From JBBPYR01 sp038199755 (lineage in GTDB: Bacteria > Chloroflexota > Ktedonobacteria > Ktedonobacterales > Ktedonobacteraceae), in assembly GCA_038199755.1 (NCBI GenBank), contig JBBPYR010000256.1, positions 1 to 47,151 on the forward strand: a stretch of 47,151 nt of DNA. The letters are read 5' to 3'. A program made the position numbers and the translations under genes. The notes beneath the pieces were generated by a model, which had not been told where the DNA came from, ran no database searches, and worked only from the letters and a program-made list of their open reading frames with translations. This document shows positions 32,499-41,339 of this stretch, piece after piece (position 1 is the first letter of the stretch; each line of letters starts with the position of its first letter).

Positions 32499-34436
32499 AT
32501 GGTTCATCCTTTACTTGAACAATTACGGCAGCGTCCAGTATTGTGCGACGGCGCAATGGGGACGCTGCTATTTGCACGCGGTGTTACCTATGAGCAAAGC
32601 TTCGATGTGCTCAATTTAACGCAGCCCGAACTGATACAAAATATTCATAGCGAATACATCAGCGCGGGTGCCCAGATTATCGAAACGAACACCTTTGGCG
32701 CGAACCGAGCCAAGCTGGAAGCACATAACCTGGGTGAGCGCGTGCGAGAGGTCAACCTGCGAGCTGTGAAGCTAGCACGCGAGGCACGCGAGATTTCGGG
32801 GCAACCAGTCTTTATCGCCGGTGCTATAGGCCCTAGTGGGCGTCCCTTGCAAGCACCCGATGAACAACGCCTGAGCGAACTGCGCACGATCTTCCGTGAA
32901 CAGATTCACGCATTGCAAGACGGTGGTGTGGATTTGCTGATACTCGAAACCTTTTCCAACCTCGCGGAACTGCGACAGGCGGTGCTGGCTGCCAAAGAGG
33001 CAACGGGACTTCCCATCGTGGCGCAAATGAGCTTTTACGAGGATGGGCACACGCTATCCGGTCGGTCCGCTTCCCGTGTTGCCGCCGTGCTGAATGATCT
33101 CGATGTTGATGTGATGGGCGCGAACTGTAGCGTCGGGCCAGCCGCAACCCTCGATGCGCTGGAAGAGATGATTGCAGCAGTCAAACAAGAACATGCATAC
33201 GGCAATTCCACCTTGCCACTCTTCTCGGCCCAGCCAAACGCAGGTCTGCCGAGGCGCATCGATAACCGCTTCTTCTATATGGCAACGCCCGATTACTTTG
33301 CCGACTATGCGCTGCGTTTTGCCAACGCCGGGGTTAACCTGATCGGCGGCTGTTGCGGCACGACACCACGCCATATCGCCGTTATGCGACAGGCTTTGGA
33401 CGCTCACTTTGGCAATACAGCATCTATAACAACACTGCCACAAGAAGAACCAAGCAAGCCACAGGACATGTCTATAGGAAAGGCAACCATCGCAGGTCTG
33501 ATCGAAGAAGAAACCATTCTCCCCCAACAAGGCACGAAGACGCGGCTACAAGAAAAGCTAGCGAGCAGAGAGTTTGTTGTGAGCGTTGAACTCGACCCAC
33601 CAAAGGGACTCAATCCGGCGAAAATACTGGAAGGGGCGGTATTATTGCAGAAGGCTGGCGTTGACTGCATCAATATTGCCGATGGTCCGATGGCGCGTGT
33701 GCGTATGGGCTGCATCGCAATGGCACGGTTGATTCAGGACCATCTGGGCATCGAGACCATCATTCACTTTACCACGCGTGATCGCAACTTGATGGCCCTA
33801 CAGTCGGAATTGTTAGGCGCACATGCACTTGGTATCCGTAATATTCTCGCCCTGACAGGTGATCCGCTCCATGTCGGCGACTATCCCAACACGACAGGCG
33901 TCTGGGATGTTAACTCTATCGGCCTCATTCAGGTGATACGCGGCATGAATGAAGGACGAGATGCGGCTGGCTCCTCCATTGGCGCACAAGCCTCGTTCCA
34001 TATTGGTTGCGCATTGAATCTGAACATGACTGACGAGGAGACGGAGCACGAGATTGAGAAGTATCAGAGCAAGCTCGAAGCGGGTGCGCACTACATCATG
34101 ACCCAGCCTATCTATGAACTGGCTCCGCTGGAACGTTTTTTGAGCAGGGTAGGCAAGTCTTCAATTCCTATCGTTCTGGGTTGTGTGCCTCTGCATAGTT
34201 CACGCCATGCCGAATTCTTGCACAATGAGGTTCCGGGTATGACCATTCCCGATGCTATTCGGCAGCGCATGAAGCAGGCGGGCGAGCGCGGCCCTGAAGA
34301 AGGTCTACAGATTATCCAGGAATTTTTGCTGGAAGCACGCAAGATCGTGCAGGGTGTGTATCTCATGCCCTCTTATGGACGTTACGATATCGTGGGTGAG
34401 CTGACGAAGATGCTCAAAGGGTCTACAGTTTCATAG
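32499..34436 (+). CDS. Bifunctional homocysteine S-methyltransferase / methylenetetrahydrofolate reductase
   Basis: A 645-residue fusion. The N-terminal 310 residues form a homocysteine S-methyltransferase domain (DGAMGTLLFARG, GANCSVGP and the zinc ligands in GGCCGTTPRHI). A linker of about 50 residues follows. From about 350 the MetF-like flavoprotein domain runs to the end (VVSVELDPPKG, ALTGDPL, MTQPIYE). It would make 5-methyl-THF and transfer methyl groups to homocysteine for methionine synthesis. There is no B12-binding domain, so the methyl donor of the first domain is unclear. The 3' stop lies in a long hairpin arm. Confidence 0.93.
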   Translation: MVHPLLEQLRQRPVLCDGAMGTLLFARGVTYEQSFDVLNLTQPELIQNIHSEYISAGAQIIETNTFGANRAKLEAHNLGERVREVNLRAVKLAREAREISGQPVFIAGAIGPSGRPLQAPDEQRLSELRTIFREQIHALQDGGVDLLILETFSNLAELRQAVLAAKEATGLPIVAQMSFYEDGHTLSGRSASRVAAVLNDLDVDVMGANCSVGPAATLDALEEMIAAVKQEHAYGNSTLPLFSAQPNAGLPRRIDNRFFYMATPDYFADYALRFANAGVNLIGGCCGTTPRHIAVMRQALDAHFGNTASITTLPQEEPSKPQDMSIGKATIAGLIEEETILPQQGTKTRLQEKLASREFVVSVELDPPKGLNPAKILEGAVLLQKAGVDCINIADGPMARVRMGCIAMARLIQDHLGIETIIHFTTRDRNLMALQSELLGAHALGIRNILALTGDPLHVGDYPNTTGVWDVNSIGLIQVIRGMNEGRDAAGSSIGAQASFHIGCALNLNMTDEETEHEIEKYQSKLEAGAHYIMTQPIYELAPLERFLSRVGKSSIPIVLGCVPLHSSRHAEFLHNEVPGMTIPDAIRQRMKQAGERGPEEGLQIIQEFLLEARKIVQGVYLMPSYGRYDIVGELTKMLKGSTVS

Positions 34437-34499
34437 CACGAAACGGATGGCGGGCTGCTTTCTTTCATGAACAGCTCGCCATCCGTTTCATGCTATGAA
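34430..34499. terminator. 28-bp hairpin between MetF fusion and DUF255 gene
   Basis: Arms 34430-34457 and 34472-34499 match as reverse complements at 26 of 28 positions with a 14-nt loop. The left arm includes the stop codon of the fusion gene; the right arm ends six bases before the stop of the convergent gene. No T run. Confidence 0.8.
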
Positions 34500-34504
34500 G
34501 CCCA

Positions 34505-36121
34505 CTACAACCACTTGTTTTCTATCACACGTTCGACGACACAGGCATACATTACGCCTTGAATACCTGTGCGGCGGTACTTATCCAGGCAACTAGAGAG
34601 CACAAGCAGGCCTGTATCGCGCAGGTTTTGTCGTTTACGATACACCGACATACGCAACAGGCACTCAGCCGCGATAGCATTCTCAACTAGAGGCTGCTCC
34701 CGCACGGCAAGGCGACCAGCGGCATGGGCATCTTCCGGCATGTCATAGAACAGTCCTGACTGCATATCAAGTAGCTCTTCACAGGCAAAATGCATCAAGG
34801 CAACGGCAGTCTCCAGATAGGGCTTGTGCTCAAACCGCTCATAGGCATCCAGCAGAGCACGAGTCATCCACACTTGATCGGCTAATTGTCCGGGCAATTC
34901 GGCGTGTCCATTGACAGCATAATGATACATGCCACCAGTGCGACAAACCAAGTTTTTAGACAGCATATCTAACGCAACGGTTGCCATACGATCTAAAGCA
35001 GGGTTTTGCATTTCTTGTGCGGCCAACAGGTATGAGGAGATCATGCGTGCATTCCAGCCAGTATAGACAATAGGATCAACACACGGAGCAGGCTGTGAAG
35101 TACGTGAATAGAGGCGCGGCTCGTAATATTCCTCATCGGCACTCTGGCTACCCGCAAAGGCCCCCAGGCGCGGTTGCCAAAGCGTACTATTGATATACAA
35201 GATGAGCCGTTGCGCCAGATCAAACCATTGACGATCCTGGGTGGTGTGGGCGGTGAGCAAGACGACACGGAGCAGAGCGGCATTCTCTTCAAGCATTTTC
35301 TCTGTATGTGGTGAGCCCCAATCGCTGGCAGCGGAATAACGGAAAAAGCCCCCTTTATCTTTGTCCCAGAGACCACTATCACGCATTTGCTCTAATGAAT
35401 AACATACCATGTCTAACGCCTGTGGCAACCCTTGCCTTGCCAGCATCAAAAGCAACTCTAACGCCTCTGGATGGGGAAATTTCAGATGTGGATGGATGCT
35501 AAAGCCGCCATAGTCTGCATCGTAGAGATCGCAAAGCACACGCCCTGCCTCCATAGGAAGATCGGTCAGAGCAATACGTTCCTCTGGCAAAAGAGGGCGT
35601 AGACCCGTTGAAGGCAAGACCTGAGCAAGTTGCTGGGTATGACGCTGATCCTGCAAATCCTGCACTTGCTCTGCCAGTTCGCGCCTATGCTCACTATAAT
35701 AGCGGCGCACATGACCGAGATAGTACAACATTTTCTTGGGTGGCACATAGACACCACCCCATAAGATTTCGCCTTCAGACGAAAGAAGTGCCACGCTGGG
35801 CCAGCCATTCTGATTGTAACGCTGGTTCACATCGGGGCGCAGATCACTATCCACACGGATAGGAATATAATCATTATTAATAATCGTGATAATGCTGGGT
35901 TCAGAGAGGGTCGTTTCATCCATGATATGACACCACTGGCACCAGGACGAAGAAATAACGAGCAAGATAGGCTTACTCGCGGATATAGCCTCCTGAAACG
36001 CGGCCTCTCCCCAGGCGCGCCACTGTATTTTGTGAGCCTGATTTGGTCGGGGGGAGAAGCGGAAAATGTCAGGTAGAGGGGCAGATGACCACGAACGATC
36101 AGCGACTCTATTGTCGCTCAT
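34505..36121 (-). CDS. DUF255 thioredoxin-domain protein (YyaL/SSP411-like)
   Basis: A 538-residue protein. A thioredoxin-like domain at residues 30-150 has the redox pair SSWCQWCHIM and the cis-Pro region NQNGWPSVALL. The rest is an (alpha/alpha)6-barrel-like region (HLKFPHPEALELLL, DKDKGGFFRYS, WNARMISSYLL), as in the SSP411/YyaL family. Family members are usually about 650-700 residues, so this one is short, but it is uninterrupted. Function is unknown in the family. AAGGAGG lies 7 nt before the ATG. Confidence 0.85.
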   Translation of the reverse strand: MSDNRVADRSWSSAPLPDIFRFSPRPNQAHKIQWRAWGEAAFQEAISASKPILLVISSSWCQWCHIMDETTLSEPSIITIINNDYIPIRVDSDLRPDVNQRYNQNGWPSVALLSSEGEILWGGVYVPPKKMLYYLGHVRRYYSEHRRELAEQVQDLQDQRHTQQLAQVLPSTGLRPLLPEERIALTDLPMEAGRVLCDLYDADYGGFSIHPHLKFPHPEALELLLMLARQGLPQALDMVCYSLEQMRDSGLWDKDKGGFFRYSAASDWGSPHTEKMLEENAALLRVVLLTAHTTQDRQWFDLAQRLILYINSTLWQPRLGAFAGSQSADEEYYEPRLYSRTSQPAPCVDPIVYTGWNARMISSYLLAAQEMQNPALDRMATVALDMLSKNLVCRTGGMYHYAVNGHAELPGQLADQVWMTRALLDAYERFEHKPYLETAVALMHFACEELLDMQSGLFYDMPEDAHAAGRLAVREQPLVENAIAAECLLRMSVYRKRQNLRDTGLLVLSSCLDKYRRTGIQGVMYACVVERVIENKWL

Positions 36122-36499
36122 AGAGGGTCCTCCTTCGTTGCGTCCCTGTTATAATCGATGGAGACAGAAAGCATACACTGGGTAGATAGGTTAGATAGCG
36201 TTGACGAACGAACACACGGAATAAACGACAACCTATGAGTGTTCCTAAAGTGAGTATACTGTGCATAGCAAGTATATCACAAAATGTACAATCCAACCGC
36301 CAAAATATCTCTAAATATAGATATGTAAACCATCATTGTTGCCTATGGAGTCTGAATGCGACAAGCGGTATTATCCTTTTCAAGGGATGTGTTGAGCGTG
36401 TTGAGGCAGTATTATTTGACTTGCCACGTCCTGTGTGCTACACTTTACTCATTCTAGGGGTAGATAAACTCAATAGTTTCCTAAGAGGAGGTTTTACCT
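36122..36499. other. Intergenic region before infC
   Basis: A 378-bp divergent gap. It is AT-rich in the middle, and I see no gene. The infC promoter lies at its right end. No strong operator or repeat was noted in the rest. Confidence 0.6.
36416..36444 (+). promoter_or_regulatory. infC promoter
   Basis: TTGACT (36416-36421), a 17-nt spacer and TACACT (36439-36444). Initiation near 36451 would give a leader of about 50 nt before the ATT start. Confidence 0.65.
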
Positions 36500-37192
36500 A
36501 TTAACAGGGATTTTCGGGGAAATGAACGTCCACGCGAGACACGAGTGAATGAGCGCATTCGCGCACGCGAAATTCGCTTAATCGATGAAAACGGTGAAAT
36601 GGTCGGCGTAATGGTCCCAATGCGTGCGCTCGATATAGCACGCGACAAGAATCTTGACCTCGTTGAAATAGCACCCAACGCAATTCCGCCTGTCTGTAAA
36701 CTCATGGACTACGGAAAGTACAAATATGAGCAGGCAAAAAAAGAAAACGAGGCTCGCAAGAATCAGAAAACCATTACGCTCAAAGAGATTCGTTTGCGAC
36801 CACGTACTGATGAACATGACATCGATGTAAAAACAAAACAGATTCAGAAGTTTCTCGCCGATGGGGATAGAGTCAGGGTGAGTGTTCAGTTCCGGGGAGC
36901 TGAAATGCGCCATCCCGACATTGGCCGCAAATTACTGGATGAAATTGCAGAGGTATTAAAGGGATCGGCCACTATCGAGCGCAACCCAATCATGGAAGGT
37001 CGCATGATGTCTATGATTGTTACTCGTGCTCCCGGTTGGGAACCACCTAAGAAACAGGCTCCTGCTTCTGCTACGAGCAAGCCTGATACCTTGCCTACAG
37101 CGAGTACCACAAATGAAACCGAAACTGCAACTCCAACGCCTGTACACGCGACTGAAAGCAGCAATGAGGCAGAAGTACCGCACGTCGGCTAG
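36500..37192 (+). CDS. infC: Translation initiation factor IF-3, AUU start
   Basis: A 230-residue IF-3. The usual N-terminus INRDFRGNERPRETRVNE is found only when translation starts at an ATT at 36500, which has AAGAGGAGG 8 nt upstream. A GTG at 36545 would cut off 15 conserved residues. The N-domain (IRLIDENGEMVGVM), linker and C-domain (IRLRPRTDEHDID, VRVSVQFRGAEMRHPD) are intact. A Ser/Thr/Glu-rich tail of about 50 residues follows the family end. AUU starts allow IF-3 to repress its own synthesis. rpmI and rplT do not follow. Confidence 0.96.
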   Translation: MNRDFRGNERPRETRVNERIRAREIRLIDENGEMVGVMVPMRALDIARDKNLDLVEIAPNAIPPVCKLMDYGKYKYEQAKKENEARKNQKTITLKEIRLRPRTDEHDIDVKTKQIQKFLADGDRVRVSVQFRGAEMRHPDIGRKLLDEIAEVLKGSATIERNPIMEGRMMSMIVTRAPGWEPPKKQAPASATSKPDTLPTASTTNETETATPTPVHATESSNEAEVPHVG

Positions 37193-37222
37193 CCTTCTTT
37201 GCCTACAAGGATTTCAAGTCCT

Positions 37223-37244
37223 TTTCTCATCACGTGATGAGAAA
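37223..37244. repeat. 22-bp perfect palindrome after infC
   Basis: TTTCTCATCAC/GTGATGAGAAA, an uninterrupted dyad between the infC stop and its terminator. With no loop it is more likely a DNA-binding site than a hairpin. Confidence 0.6.
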
Positions 37245-37264
37245 CATCACACCAGAACGATAAT

Positions 37265-37302
37265 GAGGGTGTAGTTCTTTCGGGCTACGCCCTCTATTTT
37301 TT
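37265..37302 (+). terminator. infC intrinsic terminator
   Basis: GAGGGTGTAG (37265-37274) pairs with CTACGCCCTC (37285-37294), one T-G wobble, 10-nt loop, followed by TATTTTTT. Confidence 0.9.
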
Positions 37303-37464
37303 CGATACTGTTCGCCACCTTGTTGCACAACAGACACCCATTTTTTTTGCCTATGATTGACAATTCTATATGCGGCACTTACTATACTAACTATGATACT
37401 GATATAAAAACAATCTTAGTAAGAAAGAAACACTCTTAACAAAGGTGTCTTTGGGAGGCATTCG

Positions 37465-38880
37465 GTGAGCAGATATGAAGACCCGCGCTGGTATGAAGAG
37501 CAAGACACAAATCCACAGCTGCCACAACAACACGTTTTCACCAATTCTAACATATCACCTCGCAACGCAACAGATGCGCAACAAGATATAGTATTCCCGC
37601 CCATGCCACAACAGAAGCAAGATCCACAACGACTACAACGCATATTAAGACAGATTGTCGGATCCCTTGCCTTGATAGTTGTGGCATTCATCGCTGGCTG
37701 GTTTAGTCATCAGTTCTTCACCACGGGCACCTTCGTGCAGAACGATCAATCGCAATCTTATTCCCGCTTGATTCAGCAAGCTTGGACGCTGGTTGACCAG
37801 AATTATGTTGACCGGAAAGCGGTGAATTATAAACAGATGTCGTACAGTGCCATTCAAGCGATGGTTGACTCGCTGCACGACAAGGGCCACACGCGTTTTC
37901 TTACGCCCGACCAGGTACAATCGTTCAGCCAGAGCATGAGCGGCAGTTTTACTGGTATCGGCATCTACCTGCGCCAAGACACAAACACCAAGCAACTGAT
38001 TATCACCGCACCCATCCCTGGCTCTCCGGCAGAGAAGGCAGGCATCAAACCAGGTGATGTGATTGTTTCGATCAATGGTACATCCCTGGCGGGAAAAGAC
38101 GTGAATGCAGCTAGCACGCTCATTCATGGGCAGGCAGGCACTCAGGTAACGCTGGTGATTCAGCGCACCGGCACACAACAGACGCTCACATTTCATATTA
38201 CCCGTGCTGAAATTAAGGTGCCAAATGTGCTGATGCATTATATTCCCGAAACGCATACCGCTGATATTCAGCTTGTACAGTTTTCTGATGGTGTTTCCAG
38301 CCAATTGAAAGATGCCCTTACACAGGCGAAGAAGCAAGGGGCAACCAAGATTATTCTTGACCTACGCAACAATCCGGGCGGTTTTGTGAACGAGGCCGTC
38401 AATGTTGCCAGCGATTTTATTCAGAGCGGGAACGTGTTTCTGGAGCAGGATAGCAAAGGGCAACGCACGCCTGTTCCTGTATCGGGCAGCACGATCGATG
38501 CGAAGATCAGCCTTGTTGTGCTGGTCAATAAAGATACTGCCAGTGCAGCAGAGATCGTTTCGGGTGCATTGAAGGATAACAAGCGCGCAATTATCATTGG
38601 TGTCGCAGGGCAGACCACCTTTGGCACAGGAACGGTACTGGAACAGTTCTCGCTCTCGGACGGTTCTGCGCTGCTCATCGGCGTGCAAGAGTGGCTTACC
38701 CCTAAAGGCCAATTCATCCGCGATCAGGGCATAACACCCGACATCAGCGTGAAGGTTGATCCGAACGCCGCGATTCTGACACCTGACATTGAGAATGCTA
38801 GCAATATGGGTTTGCAACAAATCCTCAGCAGTGGTGATGCACAACTTATTGAGGCAGTGAACTACCTCAAGATGCATTAA
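37465..38880 (+). CDS. CtpA-like S41 peptidase with altered catalytic Lys
   Basis: A 471-residue C-terminal-processing-type peptidase. A membrane helix lies at about 60-85 (IVGSLALIVVAFIAGW), then a helical region, a PDZ domain (SPAEKAGIKPGDVIVSING, about 190-260) and the S41 core. Catalytic Ser360 is in NKDTASAAEI. The position of the usual Lys (TFGKG) reads TFGTG (Thr388), and three residues are inserted before it. It may use another base or be inactive. GTG start at 37465 with GGGAGG upstream. Confidence 0.9.
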   Translation: MSRYEDPRWYEEQDTNPQLPQQHVFTNSNISPRNATDAQQDIVFPPMPQQKQDPQRLQRILRQIVGSLALIVVAFIAGWFSHQFFTTGTFVQNDQSQSYSRLIQQAWTLVDQNYVDRKAVNYKQMSYSAIQAMVDSLHDKGHTRFLTPDQVQSFSQSMSGSFTGIGIYLRQDTNTKQLIITAPIPGSPAEKAGIKPGDVIVSINGTSLAGKDVNAASTLIHGQAGTQVTLVIQRTGTQQTLTFHITRAEIKVPNVLMHYIPETHTADIQLVQFSDGVSSQLKDALTQAKKQGATKIILDLRNNPGGFVNEAVNVASDFIQSGNVFLEQDSKGQRTPVPVSGSTIDAKISLVVLVNKDTASAAEIVSGALKDNKRAIIIGVAGQTTFGTGTVLEQFSLSDGSALLIGVQEWLTPKGQFIRDQGITPDISVKVDPNAAILTPDIENASNMGLQQILSSGDAQLIEAVNYLKMH

Positions 38881-38885
38881 ATGAT

Positions 38886-38953
38886 AGGCTGATAAAGACA
38901 GCAGGAAGGCCAGCAGATACGTCTGCTGGCCTTCCTGCTGTCTTTATCAGCCT
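38886..38953. terminator. 32-bp perfect hairpin between CtpA-like and HMG-CoA lyase genes
   Basis: Arms 38886-38917 and 38922-38953 are perfect 32-bp reverse complements with the 4-nt loop TACG. It begins 5 nt after one stop and ends 1 nt before the other. No T run. Same architecture as the hairpin at 29833-29900. Confidence 0.88.
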
Positions 38954-38954
38954 G

Positions 38955-39872
38955 TTAGCTTGCAGCACAGGCAGCTTGATAATATTTGCTGGTTGGAGTG
39001 TGGCCGAGTAAGGGCGCGATAAAGTTGGTGGCGGCAACCACTTTCTCCAGGTCCACCCCCGTTACAATGCCCATGCCATGTAGCATATAGAGCAAGTCTT
39101 CAGTGGCGAGATTGCCCGCAGCCCCCGGTGCATAGGGACACCCACCCAGACCGCCCACGGAGCTATCAACAATCGTTACGCCTACGTGTAGGGCCATCAG
39201 CACATTTGCCAGCGCGGTACCACGCGTATCGTGAAAGTGAACGGCGAGGCGTTCGAGCGGAATGGCCCCCTCACGGTGCAAAAGATCGAGCACGTCCGCA
39301 ACTTGATTAGGTGTAGCAACGCCGATGGTATCGCCTAGTGATAGCTCTGTGATACCCATTTCCAGCAAGGCTTGTGCCACGGCTAAGACACGATGCGGGT
39401 CAACTTGGCCTTCATAAGGGCAGCCAAAGACGGTTGAGATATAGCCACGCACCGCAATACCCTCTTGTTGAGCACGTTGCACAACTGGACGAAAGTTGGC
39501 AAGGCTCTCCTCAATGGTTGCATTGATGTTGTGACGAGTAAAGCTTTCACTCGCCGCAGTAAAGACCGAGATAGAGCGCACACCTGCGATCAAAGCACGC
39601 TCCATGCCCTGCATATTTGGCACCAGCACAGGATAGGAAGTCGTTGCGAGACGCTGAATGCCAGCCATAACCGCGCTAGCATCACCCAATTGCGGAATGG
39701 CCCGCGGACTGACAAACGATGTTGCCTCAACGACAGGAAGGCCAGTAGCCGAAAGCAGGTTAATAAACTGTATTTTTTGCTCAGTCGGTATGTGTGCTTT
39801 CTCATTTTGTAGGCCGTCGCGTGGTCCTACCTCGACCACGCGCACAGATTTTGGCAAGGAAAATGTGGGCAT
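38955..39872 (-). CDS. mvaB: Hydroxymethylglutaryl-CoA lyase
   Basis: A 305-residue DRE-TIM-type enzyme. VEVGPRDGLQNE (metal/substrate), TSFVSPRAIPQ, HFHDTRGTALAN (metal-binding His) and the active-site Cys in GLGGCPYAPGAAGN match HMG-CoA lyase. It splits HMG-CoA to acetoacetate and acetyl-CoA, in leucine degradation. The ATG at 39872 has AAGGT upstream; the frame back to 40067 overlaps the upstream gene and is rejected. It begins 10 nt after the CBS-domain gene stop. Confidence 0.93.
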   Translation of the reverse strand: MPTFSLPKSVRVVEVGPRDGLQNEKAHIPTEQKIQFINLLSATGLPVVEATSFVSPRAIPQLGDASAVMAGIQRLATTSYPVLVPNMQGMERALIAGVRSISVFTAASESFTRHNINATIEESLANFRPVVQRAQQEGIAVRGYISTVFGCPYEGQVDPHRVLAVAQALLEMGITELSLGDTIGVATPNQVADVLDLLHREGAIPLERLAVHFHDTRGTALANVLMALHVGVTIVDSSVGGLGGCPYAPGAAGNLATEDLLYMLHGMGIVTGVDLEKVVAATNFIAPLLGHTPTSKYYQAACAAS

Positions 39873-39882
39873 AGTTACCTTT

Positions 39883-41331
39883 CTAGGCTCCCCGATATCC
39901 ATAGCTTGATTGCCCTTGCGCAGGTTTTTGCTCGCCCTCTTGCTGCGCTTTCTCCTCGCGCTGCTCAGGAGAAGGCAACAACATAATATTTGCGTTTTCT
40001 TGCTTGCTCGTCTCTTCCATATGACGCTCAACCTGAATTTTGGTAATGCGCCGTCCACGAGTTGCAAGCACGGTAAATGTCAAGCCACTGAATGTCACCA
40101 CGTCGCCTGTCGTGGGTATCTTATCGAGTTGAGCGTAGACGAAACCGCCAAGTGTTTCATAGTCGGTATCATCCAAGCGCATAGCCATCACATCATTGAA
40201 ATCATAGATATTTATTTTCGCGTTAAAAATGTACTCGTTCTCTGAAACCTTTTCGTACAGGCTTTCTTCATGGTCATACTCATCCTGAATATCGCCAACA
40301 ATCTCTTCCACCAAGTCCTCTATGGTCACTAAACCCGCCACAGAGCCGTATTCATCAACGACAATCACCATGTGAACACGCTTTTGGCGTATTTCGCGCA
40401 GAAGATCATCCAGCTTTTTGGTCTCCGGCACATAGTAGGCGGTACGTACGAGATCGCGGATGGGAAAGGTATGATGTCCTTCGCGCAATTGTTTAAGCAT
40501 ATCCTTGGTGTAGAGCACACCAATAATCTCGTCAATGCCGATACTCTCTTCGTAGACCGGAATACGCGAGAAGCCGCCTTGCAAGGCAAGGTCAACGGCT
40601 TCTGTCACCGTGGCGGTACTGCTCAAGGTGACCATATCGATACGCGGCACCATGACTTCGCGCACAGTGGTGTCTGCGAACTCGAAGATGCTATGAATCA
40701 TCTCCGTCTCTTCCTCTTCCAACACGCCCTCTTCCTCACCAACAGTAACTAAGAGGCGCAGTTCTTCTTCTGTGACGAACGGGCCATGATGTTTGACCTG
40801 CCCACCAACCATGCGTACCAGAAATGAGGTGATCGCGCCTAACGTCACCACGATAGGATGCAATATCCACGCCGCCCCTTTGACAGGGCCAACCAGCACC
40901 CGTGCCCAGCGCAGCGGGTTTTGCACGGCGGCGGTTTTGGGAGTAATCTCGCAGAAGATTAAGACGATAAGCGAGATCAGAATAGAGGAGATGAGTTCAC
41001 CCCAGTTTGCTGAGAAACGCAGTGCCAGGACCGTCGCCATGCTAGAGGCAACGATGACCGCGACACTATTGACTATAAGAATGGTAGAGAGAAATGTATT
41101 TGGATCAGCAAGCAATTTCTCGATTTCGGTAGCCTTTTCATCGCCATCTCCAACCATATTTTTGAGCTTGATGCGACTGATCGAGGTCAAGGCAGTTTCC
41201 GCTGCCGAGGCGATGCCACAGAGAATCAGGGTGCCAACCAATACCCCTAATTGTAGCCAAGCCTCTGGATCGAGAGTCGGAATGTGAAAATCGCCACCGG
41301 CGGCTATGCTTGCTAAGCCAGGGCCGTCCAT
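39883..41331 (-). CDS. CNNM/CBS/CorC-domain membrane protein
   Basis: A 482-residue protein of the HlyC/CorC/CNNM family. Hydrophobic helices at about 25-150 form the CNNM (DUF21) domain. Two CBS domains follow (VMVPRIDMVTLS, IIGVLYTKDM, VVDEYGSVAGLVTIEDLVEEIVGDI), then a CorC_HlyC domain with DTDYETLGGFVYAQL. The family includes Mg2+/Co2+ efflux or ion-sensing proteins; the ion is unknown. The end is a Gln/Glu-rich tail. It starts 8 nt after the glmU stop. Confidence 0.92.
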   Translation of the reverse strand: MDGPGLASIAAGGDFHIPTLDPEAWLQLGVLVGTLILCGIASAAETALTSISRIKLKNMVGDGDEKATEIEKLLADPNTFLSTILIVNSVAVIVASSMATVLALRFSANWGELISSILISLIVLIFCEITPKTAAVQNPLRWARVLVGPVKGAAWILHPIVVTLGAITSFLVRMVGGQVKHHGPFVTEEELRLLVTVGEEEGVLEEEETEMIHSIFEFADTTVREVMVPRIDMVTLSSTATVTEAVDLALQGGFSRIPVYEESIGIDEIIGVLYTKDMLKQLREGHHTFPIRDLVRTAYYVPETKKLDDLLREIRQKRVHMVIVVDEYGSVAGLVTIEDLVEEIVGDIQDEYDHEESLYEKVSENEYIFNAKINIYDFNDVMAMRLDDTDYETLGGFVYAQLDKIPTTGDVVTFSGLTFTVLATRGRRITKIQVERHMEETSKQENANIMLLPSPEQREEKAQQEGEQKPAQGQSSYGYRGA

Positions 41332-41339
41332 AACAGCAT

